From the NCBI RefSeq assembly GCF_001652725.1, contig NZ_LWHJ01000011.1, positions 744,001 through 808,000 on the forward strand: a stretch of 64,000 nucleotides of DNA. The letters run 5' to 3'. This document shows, piece after piece, positions 53,435-62,222 of the stretch. The notes beneath the pieces were generated by a model. That model did no database searches and had not been told where the DNA came from. It saw nothing but the letters and a program-made list of their open reading frames with translations. Every line of letters begins with the position of its first letter. Position 1 is the stretch's first letter. Both the position numbers and the translations under genes were made by a program. Source of the stretch: Pedobacter psychrophilus (GTDB lineage Bacteria; Bacteroidota; Bacteroidia; Sphingobacteriales; Sphingobacteriaceae).

Positions 53435-53929
53435 TTATTTAATTTTTTCTGATTTTAAAATATTTAAACTAGAGTTGGGAAACACAACAGCAACTTTATA
53501 AGTTTCATTGTTTGATAAATCAATCCAATAAGAGTTTGTATCATCATCTGATGAATAATTAAGTGATCTTGATACAACTTTCAAAATATTGTTAATTGTA
53601 TAATCACTGTAATTTTTAGCTAAATCTTTTTTAGCTATTTCAGGAAGATCGTTAATTGCTGAAAGTTGTGTTGCAACTAAAAAGTTGTTATCCAAATCAT
53701 AAATTGCAAATGTTTTTTTACCGTCTAAGTAGAATGTAGCTTTCTGAAATTTTTCATTGAAAGTCCAGCTTACATTTTTTGCGTTATAGAAGGTATAGCC
53801 AAATTGTTGTAGTACAGGTGTAGAGATTTTTTCTTTATCATCATCTGTCTTTAAATTTTTAACAGAAGCATTTACTACCATAGTAGCAGAAAGAAAAACA
53901 AAAATTGATGATATAAATAACTTTTTCAT
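53435..53929 (-). CDS. Small exported hypothetical protein (PepSY/BLIP-like fold possible)
   Basis: The 164-residue protein has a signal peptide (about 1-21, VVNA). The mature part has alternating strands and helices of the kind seen in PepSY-like or DUF2874 proteins (YTFYNAKNVSWTFNEKFQKATFYLDGKKTFAIYDLDNNFLVAT, then LPEIAKKDLAKNYSDYTINNILKVV). I cannot name the family with certainty. It is monocistronic with a clear terminator. Confidence 0.6.
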   Translation of the reverse strand: MKKLFISSIFVFLSATMVVNASVKNLKTDDDKEKISTPVLQQFGYTFYNAKNVSWTFNEKFQKATFYLDGKKTFAIYDLDNNFLVATQLSAINDLPEIAKKDLAKNYSDYTINNILKVVSRSLNYSSDDDTNSYWIDLSNNETYKVAVVFPNSSLNILKSEKIK

Positions 53930-54309
53930 GATTTCTAATTTTTAAATTGTTAAACAATTAATTACATAACAAAAGTATATATTGTTTATTAATTTAATAT
54001 TAAATGTGAAATTTTTATGAAAATTTGATATTTAAATCCTTTCTTTTAGATAAATGTTAATTGACTTAGTGTTATTTGTACACTAATTAAAATAATTTTA
54101 TTGAATTGGTTTTTATATGAACTTTTATAGGATAAACATGATGTGAATTTATTTCATTTTTGTTTCTAAAACGTTTAGAATTTAAAAAAAATGAATACTA
54201 AATTGATTCAGAAAGATTAATTATATCATCGTTCTTCAATCTTTTGTTTATAATTTGTTTTATAAATAAATCTCTACTAATTTAGTAGTATAAATTAAAT
54301 ACATTTATT
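53930..54309. other. Divergent AT-rich promoter region
   Basis: This 380-base gap holds the promoters of the secreted protein (minus) and the peroxiredoxin (plus). No gene is seen. The only structure that stands out is the palindrome at 54274-54288. Confidence 0.5.
54274..54288 (+). promoter_or_regulatory. Palindrome before the peroxiredoxin gene (candidate operator)
   Basis: CTACTAATTTAGTAG is a perfect 7+1+7 palindrome 21 bases before the peroxiredoxin start. Its place between a likely promoter and the gene fits a redox regulator site, but no regulator can be named. Confidence 0.4.
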
Positions 54310-54942
54310 ATGTTAAGATTAGGCGATACAGCTCCGAACTTTAAGGCGAAAACCTCAGCGGGAGAGATTGATTTTTATGATTATTTAGGTGACAGTTGGG
54401 GAGTTTTATTCTCTCACCCTGCAGATTATACTCCGGTTTGTACTACAGAATTAGGTCGTACAGCTTCACTAAAATCAGAGTTTGATAAAAGAAACGTGAA
54501 GGTTATTGCATTGAGCGTAGATTCGGTGGAATCTCATAAGGGTTGGATAAACGATATTAATGAAACCCAAAACACAGAGGTAAATTTCCCGATTATAGCA
54601 GATGAAGATAAAACTATCTCTGAAGCTTATGGTATGCTACACCCAAATGCATCTGCAACCCTAACGGTTAGATCATTATTTATAATAGCGCCAGATAAAA
54701 CGGTTAAATTGATGATTACATATCCAGCATCAACCGGAAGAAATTTCCAAGAGGTTTTAAGAGTAATAGATTCATTGCAATTAACTGCTTATCACAGTGT
54801 AGCTACACCTGCAGATTGGAAAGATGGCGAAGATGTTGTAGTTTCCCCGTCAATTAAAACAGAGGATATTGCAGCTAAATTCCCAAAAGGCCATACAGTA
54901 ATAAAACCTTATTTGAGAACAACGCCTCAACCAAATAAATAA
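54310..54942 (+). CDS. 1-Cys peroxiredoxin (Prx6 type)
   Basis: This 210-residue enzyme reduces peroxides. The peroxidatic cysteine is C44 in SHPADYTPVCTTELGR and is the only cysteine in the protein, so it is a 1-Cys peroxiredoxin. The Prx6 C-terminal arm is present (TPADWKDGEDVVVSPSI, then KPYLRTTPQ). Reduction of its sulfenic acid therefore needs an outside thiol such as a thioredoxin or low-molecular thiol. It stands alone before a cold-shock gene. A palindrome upstream may be an operator. Confidence 0.92.
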   Translation: MLRLGDTAPNFKAKTSAGEIDFYDYLGDSWGVLFSHPADYTPVCTTELGRTASLKSEFDKRNVKVIALSVDSVESHKGWINDINETQNTEVNFPIIADEDKTISEAYGMLHPNASATLTVRSLFIIAPDKTVKLMITYPASTGRNFQEVLRVIDSLQLTAYHSVATPADWKDGEDVVVSPSIKTEDIAAKFPKGHTVIKPYLRTTPQPNK

Positions 54943-55058
54943 TTAATTTGTTTGCTGATAAATTATTATAAATTTGAGTATTAACAAAATAAGAATCAAG
55001 CTCATGTTTCTATACAGAATTGATTTTATTTTCAATTTTAATTTTTAAAATCAACAAA

Positions 55059-55253
55059 ATGGAAACAGGTAAAGTAAAATGGTTTAATGCACAAAAAGGA
55101 TTTGGATTTATTATTTTTCAAGGAAAAGATATTTTTGTCCACTTTAAGGATGTTGAGGGTGGTGTAAATGGAATTAAGGATAATGATGATGTAGAATTTG
55201 AAGTATCTGATGGAAAAAAAGGCCCACAAGCTGTAAACGTGAAAAAAGTATAA
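55059..55253 (+). CDS. Cold-shock domain protein
   Basis: The 64-residue protein is a single CSD that binds single-stranded nucleic acid. RNP1 reads KGFGFI and RNP2 reads DIFVHF, with GKVKWFNAQ at the start. It is the CspA class, perhaps cold-inducible or constitutive. A longer frame from TTG at 55020 adds an improbable hydrophobic head, so the ATG at 55059 is preferred. The 117-base gap after the peroxiredoxin gene could hold a cold-responsive leader. Two terminators follow. Confidence 0.93.
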   Translation: METGKVKWFNAQKGFGFIIFQGKDIFVHFKDVEGGVNGIKDNDDVEFEVSDGKKGPQAVNVKKV

Positions 55254-55271
55254 ACGTTTAAAAATTTTTTA

Positions 55272-55304
55272 AAAAGCTCGTCTCATTAAGTCGAGCTTTT
55301 TTTA
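55272..55304 (+). terminator. Rho-independent terminator of the cold-shock gene
   Basis: AAAAAGCTCG and CGAGCTTTTT pair around an 11-base loop and run into further T on the plus strand. Confidence 0.9.
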
Positions 55305-55313
55305 TGCATAAAA

Positions 55314-55342
55314 AAAGCCGATCTTTTTAAAATCGGCTTTTG
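55314..55342 (-). terminator. Rho-independent terminator of the DUF3276 gene
   Basis: AAAAGCCGAT and ATCGGCTTTT form a 10-bp stem, and the minus strand continues with a T tract. It lies 18 bases past the DUF3276 stop. Confidence 0.9.
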
Positions 55343-55360
55343 ACAATATTATTTTTTTAA

Positions 55361-55687
55361 TTAGATATCAAATGAAAAATCATCATCAGATTTAGCAGGC
55401 GCACCATCTGGATTAAACTCGTATTTCTTTTCTACCACTTCTTGGTTAGACTTTATATAATCTATAGTTTGAGTTAAACCTTCGGCAAATTTCTCAAAAT
55501 CTTCTTTGTACAAAAAGATTTTATGTTTAATAAAAACACCATCCTCTAATCTTTTCTTACTTTCTGTGATAGTAATGTAGTAATCGTTTGATCTAGTTGC
55601 CTTTACGTCGAAAAAATAAGTTCTTTTTCCTGCTCTAACTTTCTTAGAATAAACTTCTTCTCTTTCCCTGTTATCGTAATCTCCCAT
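55361..55687 (-). CDS. DUF3276 (PUR-alpha-like) nucleic-acid-binding protein
   Basis: The 108-residue protein is a single PUR-type repeat of the DUF3276 family, which is typical of Bacteroidota and binds single-stranded nucleic acid in related structures. The core reads VRAGKRTYFFDVKATRSNDYYITITESKKR, followed by HKIFLYKEDFEKFAEGLTQTIDYI. The acidic C-terminal tail is short. Its biological role is not established. It is monocistronic. Confidence 0.87.
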   Translation of the reverse strand: MGDYDNREREEVYSKKVRAGKRTYFFDVKATRSNDYYITITESKKRLEDGVFIKHKIFLYKEDFEKFAEGLTQTIDYIKSNQEVVEKKYEFNPDGAPAKSDDDFSFDI

Positions 55688-55760
55688 TTTAAATAAAATT
55701 TGTGGTTTGTTGCAGTAAATAAATAAAGAAAATATTAAAGTTCCAAATAAACTGTAAAGT

Positions 55761-57551
55761 TTAAGATAATTCTTGTTGTTCCTCTAATAACTGCTTTTCA
55801 TAAAGCTCAAAATAAACACCTTTTTTATTCATTAATAAATGATGTGTACCATGTTCTACAATCTCACCATTATCTAATACAATTATTTTATCGGCATTTT
55901 TTATCGTAGAAACCCTATGAGCAATTAAAATGCTGGTTTTACCTTTCATTACGTTTCCTAAGCTATTTAGAATTTCTTCTTCTGTTTTTGTATCAACTGC
56001 AGAAAGGCAGTCATCAAAGATTAAGATTTGAGGAGATTTTATTATTGCCCTAGCTATAGAAACTCTCTGTTTTTGCCCCCCAGATAAGGTGATTCCCCTT
56101 TCACCAATAAATGTTTCGAATTTTTTATCAAAAGCAATGATATTTTTATAAACTGCGGCGTCTTTAGCAGCTTTTTCTACCTTTTGCATATCTAATTGGT
56201 CTTGGCCAAAGGCGATATTCCTTGCAATGGTATCCGAAAAAAGAAAAACTTCTTGCGGCACAAAACCAGTTTGGCTTCTATAATCTTCTAGATTTAGATA
56301 CTTTATATTTGTATGATCAATTTTAATCTCTCCCTCATCTACATCGTACATTCTCATTACTAAATTAGCAATGGTAGATTTTCCTGATCCAGTTCTCCCA
56401 ATTATTGCCAACAATTCCCCTTCTTTGATCTCAAAGGAAACATTTTTTAAAGCTTTGATCCCAGTATCTGGATAAGTGAAGCTAACGTTTTGAAAAGAAA
56501 TTGCTCCATTAACCTTTAAAGGATTGGGGTTTGGATTGATGATTTCTGGTTTGGTTTTTAAAAATTGATTAATTCGTTTTTGTGATGCGGCAGCTCTTTG
56601 TACTAAAGAAGTAACCCATCCTAAAGAAGTTACAGGGAAAGTTAATTGGTTAACATAAACTATAAATTCGGCAATATTTCCACTACTTATTTTCCCATTC
56701 ATTACTTGTAAACCACCAATATATATGGTTATAATGGTACTTAAGCCCACCATTAAAAGCATAGTTGGAAAAAAGAAAGCTTGAACTTTAACCAAGTCTA
56801 GCGATTCTGATTTATAAGCTTCGCTCTCTTTAGCAAATCCGTCTCTGATATTATTTTCCCTAACGTAAGATTTAACTACCCTAATCCCTGAAAATGTTTC
56901 TTGAACAAAAGATGATAAAGTACTTAATCTTCTCTGAATTTTTTCGCTTTTATGGTTTATGATGCTGTTAACATAATAAATGGTAATTGCTAAAAGTGGG
57001 AGAGGAGCTAAGCAATAAAGCGCCAGTTTTACATTTACGCTAAGCATGGCTATAATAATTAATACAAATAAAACAGATGTATTGATGGTGTACATAATAG
57101 CAGGACCAACGTACATCCTAACCCGGCTAACATCTTCCGTAACTCGGTTCATTAAATCACCTGTATTATTACGTCTGTAAAATGCTAAAGAAAGTTTTTG
57201 ATATTGATTATAGATTTCATTTTTTAAATCAAACTCTATATGCCTGCTGGTTAGGATAATGGTTTGACGCATAAAAAACAAGAACAATCCTCTTATTAAA
57301 GCAATTACTATAACTAATCCTCCAAATAATAATAAGCTAGATCCAAAAATATCTAAGATTAAAGATTGCTTATCAAACCCATTAAATAAACGATAAAGCG
57401 CAATATTTTCATTCACTAGGTCAAAAGCAATACGGATGATTTGTGCTGGTAAAACAGCAAAAAAATTAGAAATTATTACAAAGAGAACTCCAGGTAAAAG
57501 TTGCCATTTATATTTAAAGAAAAATTTATTTAGGTATGCAAGTTCTTTCAT
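55761..57551 (-). CDS. ABC exporter (type IV fold half-transporter) with Walker B aspartate
   Basis: This 596-residue half-transporter has a six-helix membrane domain (about 15-320) and a nucleotide-binding domain (about 350-580). Walker A is GRTGSGKS at 385-392, the Q-loop lies in VPQEVFLF, the signature is LSGGQ at 489-493, and the switch histidine is H545. The residue after the Walker B aspartate is D514 (IFDDCLSAVD) where a catalytic glutamate is normal. This is the arrangement of the degenerate partner in heterodimeric exporters such as BmrCD and TM287/288. No partner gene is next to it, so it either meets a distant partner or works with the Asp. The substrate is unknown. Confidence 0.9.
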   Translation of the reverse strand: MKELAYLNKFFFKYKWQLLPGVLFVIISNFFAVLPAQIIRIAFDLVNENIALYRLFNGFDKQSLILDIFGSSLLLFGGLVIVIALIRGLFLFFMRQTIILTSRHIEFDLKNEIYNQYQKLSLAFYRRNNTGDLMNRVTEDVSRVRMYVGPAIMYTINTSVLFVLIIIAMLSVNVKLALYCLAPLPLLAITIYYVNSIINHKSEKIQRRLSTLSSFVQETFSGIRVVKSYVRENNIRDGFAKESEAYKSESLDLVKVQAFFFPTMLLMVGLSTIITIYIGGLQVMNGKISSGNIAEFIVYVNQLTFPVTSLGWVTSLVQRAAASQKRINQFLKTKPEIINPNPNPLKVNGAISFQNVSFTYPDTGIKALKNVSFEIKEGELLAIIGRTGSGKSTIANLVMRMYDVDEGEIKIDHTNIKYLNLEDYRSQTGFVPQEVFLFSDTIARNIAFGQDQLDMQKVEKAAKDAAVYKNIIAFDKKFETFIGERGITLSGGQKQRVSIARAIIKSPQILIFDDCLSAVDTKTEEEILNSLGNVMKGKTSILIAHRVSTIKNADKIIVLDNGEIVEHGTHHLLMNKKGVYFELYEKQLLEEQQELS

Positions 57552-57664
57552 ATTTATTGATTTACAAAAATAGTAAGATAATTGTTTGTGAGGTCTAATA
57601 ATTAAATAAAATCTAAATAGATACCTTTTAAACGGAATTATTTTCTGACACCGATAAAAAAATC

Positions 57665-57672
57665 TACTTTTG
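57665..57672 (+). promoter_or_regulatory. Candidate promoter of the leucine-type dehydrogenase gene
   Basis: TACTTTTG matches TAnnTTTG 31 bases before the ATG. TCTG at 57644-57647 lies 17 bases upstream, close to the TTG-N17 spacing of Bacteroidota promoters. Confidence 0.6.
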
Positions 57673-57703
57673 CAGAATTAATAGCATTAATATTTGCTGT
57701 AAT

Positions 57704-58792
57704 ATGTCCTCAATTCAATTAGAAGAAAACTCCATTTTTAATCAGCTGAGCGCTTGCGGTCATCAAAAAGTTGTTTTTTGCAATGATGATGATACAGGTC
57801 TCAAAGCAATCATTGCTATTCACGATACTACTTTAGGGCCTGCCATTGGTGGAACCAGGATGTGGTCTTATGCTACAGAACAAGATGCTTTAAGTGATGT
57901 GCTAAGATTATCCCAGGCAATGACTTACAAGGCCGCAATAACAGGTTTAAACCTTGGCGGTGGTAAAGCTGTAATAATTGGAGATAGTAGAACTGATAAA
58001 ACAGAAGCTTTAATGCGAAGGTTTGGTAGGTTTATAGAAAACTTAAACGGAACTTTCATCACTGCAGAAGAAGTAGGAACAGGTATAAAGGATATGGAAT
58101 ATATCCGTATGGAAACCAAACATGTTACCGGAATTCCAGAAAGTATTGGAGGAGCTGGAAATCCATCTCCGATAACTGCAAAAGGTGTATACATGGGCAT
58201 AAAAGCTAGCGTAAAAGAACTTTTTGGTACTGATAGTTTGGCTGGAAGAACAATTGCAGTACAAGGAACAGGACATGTAGGAGAAAATCTAGTCGCTTTG
58301 TTAAGAGCAGAAAATGCCAAGGTTTATGTAAGTGACATTAATGAGGAGAGGTTAGCTAAAGTTGCTAAAAAATACGGAGCTGAGGTAATTAACAATAATA
58401 ATCTTTTTGATTTGAATTTTGATATATACGCTCCCTGTGCTCTTGGCGCAACTGTAAATGCCGAAACTATCAGTAAAATGAAATGTGGTATTATTGCTGG
58501 CTCGGCAAATAACCAATTGGCAGATGAAAAAACAGATGGTCAACTATTGTTGGATAAAGGAATATTATATGCTCCAGATTATTTAATTAATGCTGGCGGA
58601 TTAATTAACTGCTACTCTGAAATTGCTGGCTACAATAAAAAAAGAACCATGCAACTAGCAGAAAATATTTACGAAGCCACAAGAGAAGTATTGAAGAAAT
58701 CGAAATTAGAAAATATCCCTACTAATTTAGCCGCAAATAAAATTGCCGAAAAGCGAATTCAAGATATCAAAAAAATAAAATCATCATATTAA
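57704..58792 (+). CDS. Glu/Leu/Phe/Val dehydrogenase, leucine-dehydrogenase type
   Basis: The 362 residues fit the leucine/valine/phenylalanine dehydrogenase branch. The catalytic lysines are K76 (MTYKAAITGL) and K88 (NLGGGKAVIIG), the Asp/Glu region is AEEVGTGIKDMEYI, and the NAD site is the GTGHVGENL loop with the DINEERLAK acceptor. The reaction is oxidative deamination of a branched amino acid to the 2-oxo acid with NADH. It is shorter than the hexameric glutamate dehydrogenases, which are about 450 residues. It may supply precursors for branched fatty acids. Confidence 0.88.
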   Translation: MSSIQLEENSIFNQLSACGHQKVVFCNDDDTGLKAIIAIHDTTLGPAIGGTRMWSYATEQDALSDVLRLSQAMTYKAAITGLNLGGGKAVIIGDSRTDKTEALMRRFGRFIENLNGTFITAEEVGTGIKDMEYIRMETKHVTGIPESIGGAGNPSPITAKGVYMGIKASVKELFGTDSLAGRTIAVQGTGHVGENLVALLRAENAKVYVSDINEERLAKVAKKYGAEVINNNNLFDLNFDIYAPCALGATVNAETISKMKCGIIAGSANNQLADEKTDGQLLLDKGILYAPDYLINAGGLINCYSEIAGYNKKRTMQLAENIYEATREVLKKSKLENIPTNLAANKIAEKRIQDIKKIKSSY

Positions 58793-58834
58793 TTATAATT
58801 TATATCGGTTGAAAAACCAAATCGTTCTTTAAAA

Positions 58835-59776
58835 ATGTTAAACAGAAGGCACCTAAGGGTAAAGGTAATGCAAACTTTATATGCATTTCAACAATCAGAA
58901 GTAAAGGATATTAAGCTTCAGGAAAAAAATCTTTTAACTAGTGTAGACAAGGTTTTTGAAATGTATATCAGTTTATTAGCTCTAATTGTTGATATTATAA
59001 ATTATGCTGAAATAGATTCTATTGATAGAGCTAATAAGCACTTGCCATCTGAAGATGACTTAAATGCCAACTTAAAGGTTTTAAACAATTTATTTGTTAA
59101 GATTCTATTAAATAATAATGAGTATCTAACTTCAGTTAAAAAGTATAGAACTTCGTGGGATTTTGATCCTGAGCTTGCCAGATCATTATTTGCTTTATTA
59201 AGAGCTTCTGAAGAGTATAAAGCATATATCCAAAATCCTGAACACGACCTCCATACAGACAAAGATTTAATAAAGTTTATCTTTAAAAAAGTAATCTTAA
59301 AATCTCCTTTGGCACAACAAGCCTTGGAAGAAAAACATTTGAATTGGCAGGTAGATCAGGATGTTTTGCAAGCGATGATTGCTAAAACTTTGAAGAATTT
59401 TGATTCTGAAACGGGTAAAAATAAATTAGCTAGTGTAAGTGCAAGTTGGTCAGAAGATAAAGAATATATTATTGATCTTTATCAAAAAACAATTGCTAAT
59501 GATGCCTCCTTTCAAGAGATGATTAGTAATAAAACAAAAAATTGGGATGCTGATCGTATTGCTTTGGTTGATGTAATCTTGATGAAAATGGCTTTAGCAG
59601 AATTTGTCTTTTTCACAAGCATTCCTTTAAAGGTTACCATTAATGAATATCTGGAAATAGCAAAAGAATTTAGCACACCAAAAAGTAATTCGTTTATTAA
59701 CGGTATTTTAGATAAAATTTTAGATGATTTAAAAAGCCAGGGGAAAATTAAAAAATACGGAAGAGGGTTATTATAA
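58835..59776 (+). CDS. nusB: Transcription antitermination factor NusB (extended)
   Basis: NusB joins NusE in the rRNA antitermination complex. The C-terminal NusB domain (about 175-310, with WDADRIALVDVILMKMALAEF and IPLKVTINEYLEIAKEFSTPKSNSFINGILDKI) is canonical. The first 165 residues, starting MLNRRHLRVKVMQTLYAFQQSE, form an extension typical of Bacteroidota NusB (total 313 against about 140 in E. coli). It starts a tight plus-strand run with gaps of one to 14 bases through to yajC. Confidence 0.92.
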   Translation: MLNRRHLRVKVMQTLYAFQQSEVKDIKLQEKNLLTSVDKVFEMYISLLALIVDIINYAEIDSIDRANKHLPSEDDLNANLKVLNNLFVKILLNNNEYLTSVKKYRTSWDFDPELARSLFALLRASEEYKAYIQNPEHDLHTDKDLIKFIFKKVILKSPLAQQALEEKHLNWQVDQDVLQAMIAKTLKNFDSETGKNKLASVSASWSEDKEYIIDLYQKTIANDASFQEMISNKTKNWDADRIALVDVILMKMALAEFVFFTSIPLKVTINEYLEIAKEFSTPKSNSFINGILDKILDDLKSQGKIKKYGRGLL

Positions 59777-59777
59777 T

Positions 59778-60221
59778 ATGAAAAAATTAGTTTTTAGTTT
59801 ATTAACAATTGTTGTTTTAGCTTCATGTAATAATAGCAAATCAACACAAAATGCAACGTCAGATAGTTTAGGTAATTCCCAAACTTCTTCAGTTGACAGT
59901 TTAAGTGCACCAAAATTTAAATTTGAGAAAGAAGTTTATGATTTTGGAAAAATAACAGAGGGAGAAAAAGTTTCTTTTGATTATGAGTTTACTAATGTTG
60001 GGAAAACTCCTTTAATAATTAAGGAAGCTGTTGCAACATGTGGATGCACAGTGCCAGAACCACCAAAAGATCCGATTGCACCAGGTGCTAGAAGTAGAAT
60101 AAAAGTGGTATTTAGTAGTGCAGGTAAAGAGGGTTTACAAGATAAGGTAGTAACCATTACAGCAAATACTATCCCAGCACAAACACAAGTACATTTAATA
60201 GGAGAAGTAACCAAAAAATAA
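59778..60221 (+). CDS. DUF1573 lipoprotein
   Basis: The 147-residue lipoprotein has a lipobox at LASC (C17) and a mature DUF1573 immunoglobulin-like domain (about 45-145) with KFEKEVYDFGKITEGEKVSFDYEFTNVGKTPLIIKEAVATCGCTVPEPPKDPI and a final VHLIGEV strand. The domain is common in Bacteroidota envelope proteins and its ligand is unknown. It starts one base after the nusB stop and belongs to the same transcript. Confidence 0.88.
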   Translation: MKKLVFSLLTIVVLASCNNSKSTQNATSDSLGNSQTSSVDSLSAPKFKFEKEVYDFGKITEGEKVSFDYEFTNVGKTPLIIKEAVATCGCTVPEPPKDPIAPGARSRIKVVFSSAGKEGLQDKVVTITANTIPAQTQVHLIGEVTKK

Positions 60222-60234
60222 TAAATATATAGAC

Positions 60235-60534
60235 ATGTTGAATTTTATTTTATTACAATTACCAAGCAATATCATGAGTTTTTTACCAATGATATTAATT
60301 GTTGTGGTGTTTTATTTTTTTATGATAAGACCTCAAATGAAAAAAGCAAAAGATCATAAAAAGTTTGTTGCAGACCTTAAAAAGGGAGATAAGATAATTA
60401 CTACCGCAGGCATACATGGTAAAATAGCTGATATGAACGAAACTACGTTTTTAATAGAAACTGAAGGTGGTGGTAAAATCAGATTTGACAGATCTGCTGT
60501 TTCTTTAGATGCTTCTAAAGCATTAAATGCTTAA
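60235..60534 (+). CDS. yajC: Preprotein translocase subunit YajC
   Basis: YajC associates with SecDF in the Sec translocase. The 99 residues show one membrane helix (about 17-38), MIRPQMKKAKDHKKFVADLKKGDKIITTAGIHGKIADMNETTFLIETEGGGKIRFDRSAV and a short tail, exactly the YajC core. secDF is not in the window. A terminator hairpin follows, so the nusB run may end here in part. Confidence 0.93.
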   Translation: MLNFILLQLPSNIMSFLPMILIVVVFYFFMIRPQMKKAKDHKKFVADLKKGDKIITTAGIHGKIADMNETTFLIETEGGGKIRFDRSAVSLDASKALNA

Positions 60535-60553
60535 TATTTTTTATTTAGAAATT

Positions 60554-60586
60554 AATGCCGTTTCTTTGAAAGAGGCGGCATTTTTT
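60554..60586 (+). terminator. Rho-independent terminator after yajC
   Basis: AATGCCG and CGGCATT form a 7-bp stem with an inner CTTTGAAAG fold, followed by six T on the plus strand. Confidence 0.8.
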
Positions 60587-60672
60587 ATTTAACAAAATTC
60601 TAAAATCATTTAATATATGGCACTTTTATTTTACTGCACCATATAATTAATACCTTTAATTATTTATAAATA

Positions 60673-61620
60673 ATGGCAATTATTAAATTATCGGCTGTAG
60701 AACGTAGAAAATTAAGCATTTTTTTGACCTGCTTAATTTTAGCTGTTTTGGCCTGGTTATTTTTTTCTTTGTCAAATAATTATGAGTATGATGTAAAAAC
60801 GGCAGTAGCTTTTAAAAACCCACCATTAAATAAAGCTTTTAATCCGCTACAATCAGATACAGTAACATTAAAAGTACAAGGTACGGGTTGGCAATTATTA
60901 TTTACTAAAATGAGGATTTATCCCAAAGAAGTGAAAGTAAGTTTGGCAGCGCTGCAAGTAAGGGATTTTGTAACATTTTCAAATCAGTTAAAAAAAATTA
61001 ATGAAGATTATTCCACACAACAAAAAATCATCAATGTACTGCCCGATACACTATATTTTGATTTTACAACAAGAAAAGTTAAAAAAGTGCCAATTAAATT
61101 ATTAACCAAACTTACATTTATAAAGCAATTTGGTCAATCAAATGATATCATTCTTGATCCATCTGAGGTTACCATTACCGGACCCCAAAGCGAGTTAGAC
61201 AAAATAAGTTTTTGGCCTACGGATACTTTAATTAAAAAGAATGTTAATGCTGATGTTATTAGCAATGTTAATTTAAGTCAATCCAAAGAGCCAAATATTT
61301 CAGTTTTCCCTTCTCAAGCCCAAGTAAAACTACCTGTTGAAGAATTTACAGAAAAGTCTTTAAATATTACTGTTAAGGTAGTTAACAACAAAGAATATTA
61401 CAATGTTAAGTTGATACCAGAAAAGGTAAAGGTGATATTTATGGTTCCATTATCTTTATATGGAACTATTAACGAAGATGATTTTGAAGCTACTGTAAAT
61501 TTTAATCTATGGAAAACTGATAAAATGAACAAATTACCAGTTGTTATAAATAAACGAAAAGCTTATTTAAGGTTTAGAAGGGTAGAGCCTAATCAATTAG
61601 ATTTTTTTATTAAAAAATAA
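60673..61620 (+). CDS. YbbR-like domain protein
   Basis: One N-terminal membrane helix (about 17-37) precedes about three YbbR-like beta modules (LKVQGTGWQLLFTKMRIYPKEVKVSLAAL, VTITGPQSELDKISFWPTDTL, and LNITVKVVNNKEYYNVKLIPEKVKVIFMVPLSLYG). In Firmicutes the YbbR protein CdaR regulates the diadenylate cyclase CdaA. No cdaA lies in the window, so such a link would be by gene product only. The gene overlaps coaE by one base and leads the second half of the run. Confidence 0.82.
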   Translation: MAIIKLSAVERRKLSIFLTCLILAVLAWLFFSLSNNYEYDVKTAVAFKNPPLNKAFNPLQSDTVTLKVQGTGWQLLFTKMRIYPKEVKVSLAALQVRDFVTFSNQLKKINEDYSTQQKIINVLPDTLYFDFTTRKVKKVPIKLLTKLTFIKQFGQSNDIILDPSEVTITGPQSELDKISFWPTDTLIKKNVNADVISNVNLSQSKEPNISVFPSQAQVKLPVEEFTEKSLNITVKVVNNKEYYNVKLIPEKVKVIFMVPLSLYGTINEDDFEATVNFNLWKTDKMNKLPVVINKRKAYLRFRRVEPNQLDFFIKK

Positions 61621-62222
61621 TGTTTAGAGTAGGCATAACTGGGGGAATTGGTAGCGGGAAAACAACTGTTTGCAAAATCTTTGAAATATTAGGAATTCCT
61701 GTTTTTTATGCAGATGATGTTGCCAAACTGATTATGATTACTAATTCAAATTTAATAGAGGCTATCAAAGAAAATTTTGGTAAGGATTCTTACTCGCCGA
61801 AAGGTGAAATAAATAGAAAATATATTGCGAATCAGGTTTTTAACGATCCAAAAAAACTTGAGAAATTAAATAATCTGGTACATCCTCAAGTTTTTAAAGA
61901 AATGGATTTATGGAGCAGTAATCAGAAATCGCCTTATGTTTTAAAGGAAGCGGCGTTGCTTTTTGAAAGTAAATCTTACCTACAAAACAACGCCAATGTT
62001 CTTATAACCTCACCATTCGATTTACGTTTTTTAAGGTTAATAAAAAGGGATAATACTACAAAAGAAAAAATACAGGAAAGGATGGATACCCAATTATCCG
62101 AGACTGAAAAACAAAAACTAGCCAATTATACGGTCAATAATAATGAACTCGACTTTTTGATTCCACAAATATTAAATCTCCATCAAATATTTTTACAAAA
62201 ATCTAAACAATATAATTATTAA
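61620..62222 (+). CDS. coaE: Dephospho-CoA kinase
   Basis: CoaE phosphorylates dephospho-CoA at the 3'-OH, the last step of coenzyme A synthesis. The 200 residues have the P-loop GGIGSGKTT at 8-16, the substrate region YADDVAKLIM, NLVHPQVFKE and the lid motif with RDNTTKEKIQERMDTQLSETEK. The length is normal. It overlaps the YbbR gene and the next gene by one base each, so translation is coupled. Confidence 0.93.
   Translation: MFRVGITGGIGSGKTTVCKIFEILGIPVFYADDVAKLIMITNSNLIEAIKENFGKDSYSPKGEINRKYIANQVFNDPKKLEKLNNLVHPQVFKEMDLWSSNQKSPYVLKEAALLFESKSYLQNNANVLITSPFDLRFLRLIKRDNTTKEKIQERMDTQLSETEKQKLANYTVNNNELDFLIPQILNLHQIFLQKSKQYNY

Noticed and set aside
55020-55058. TTG start for the cold-shock gene
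   Set aside because: It adds a hydrophobic head not found in CSD proteins; the canonical METGKVKWF start is at 55059.
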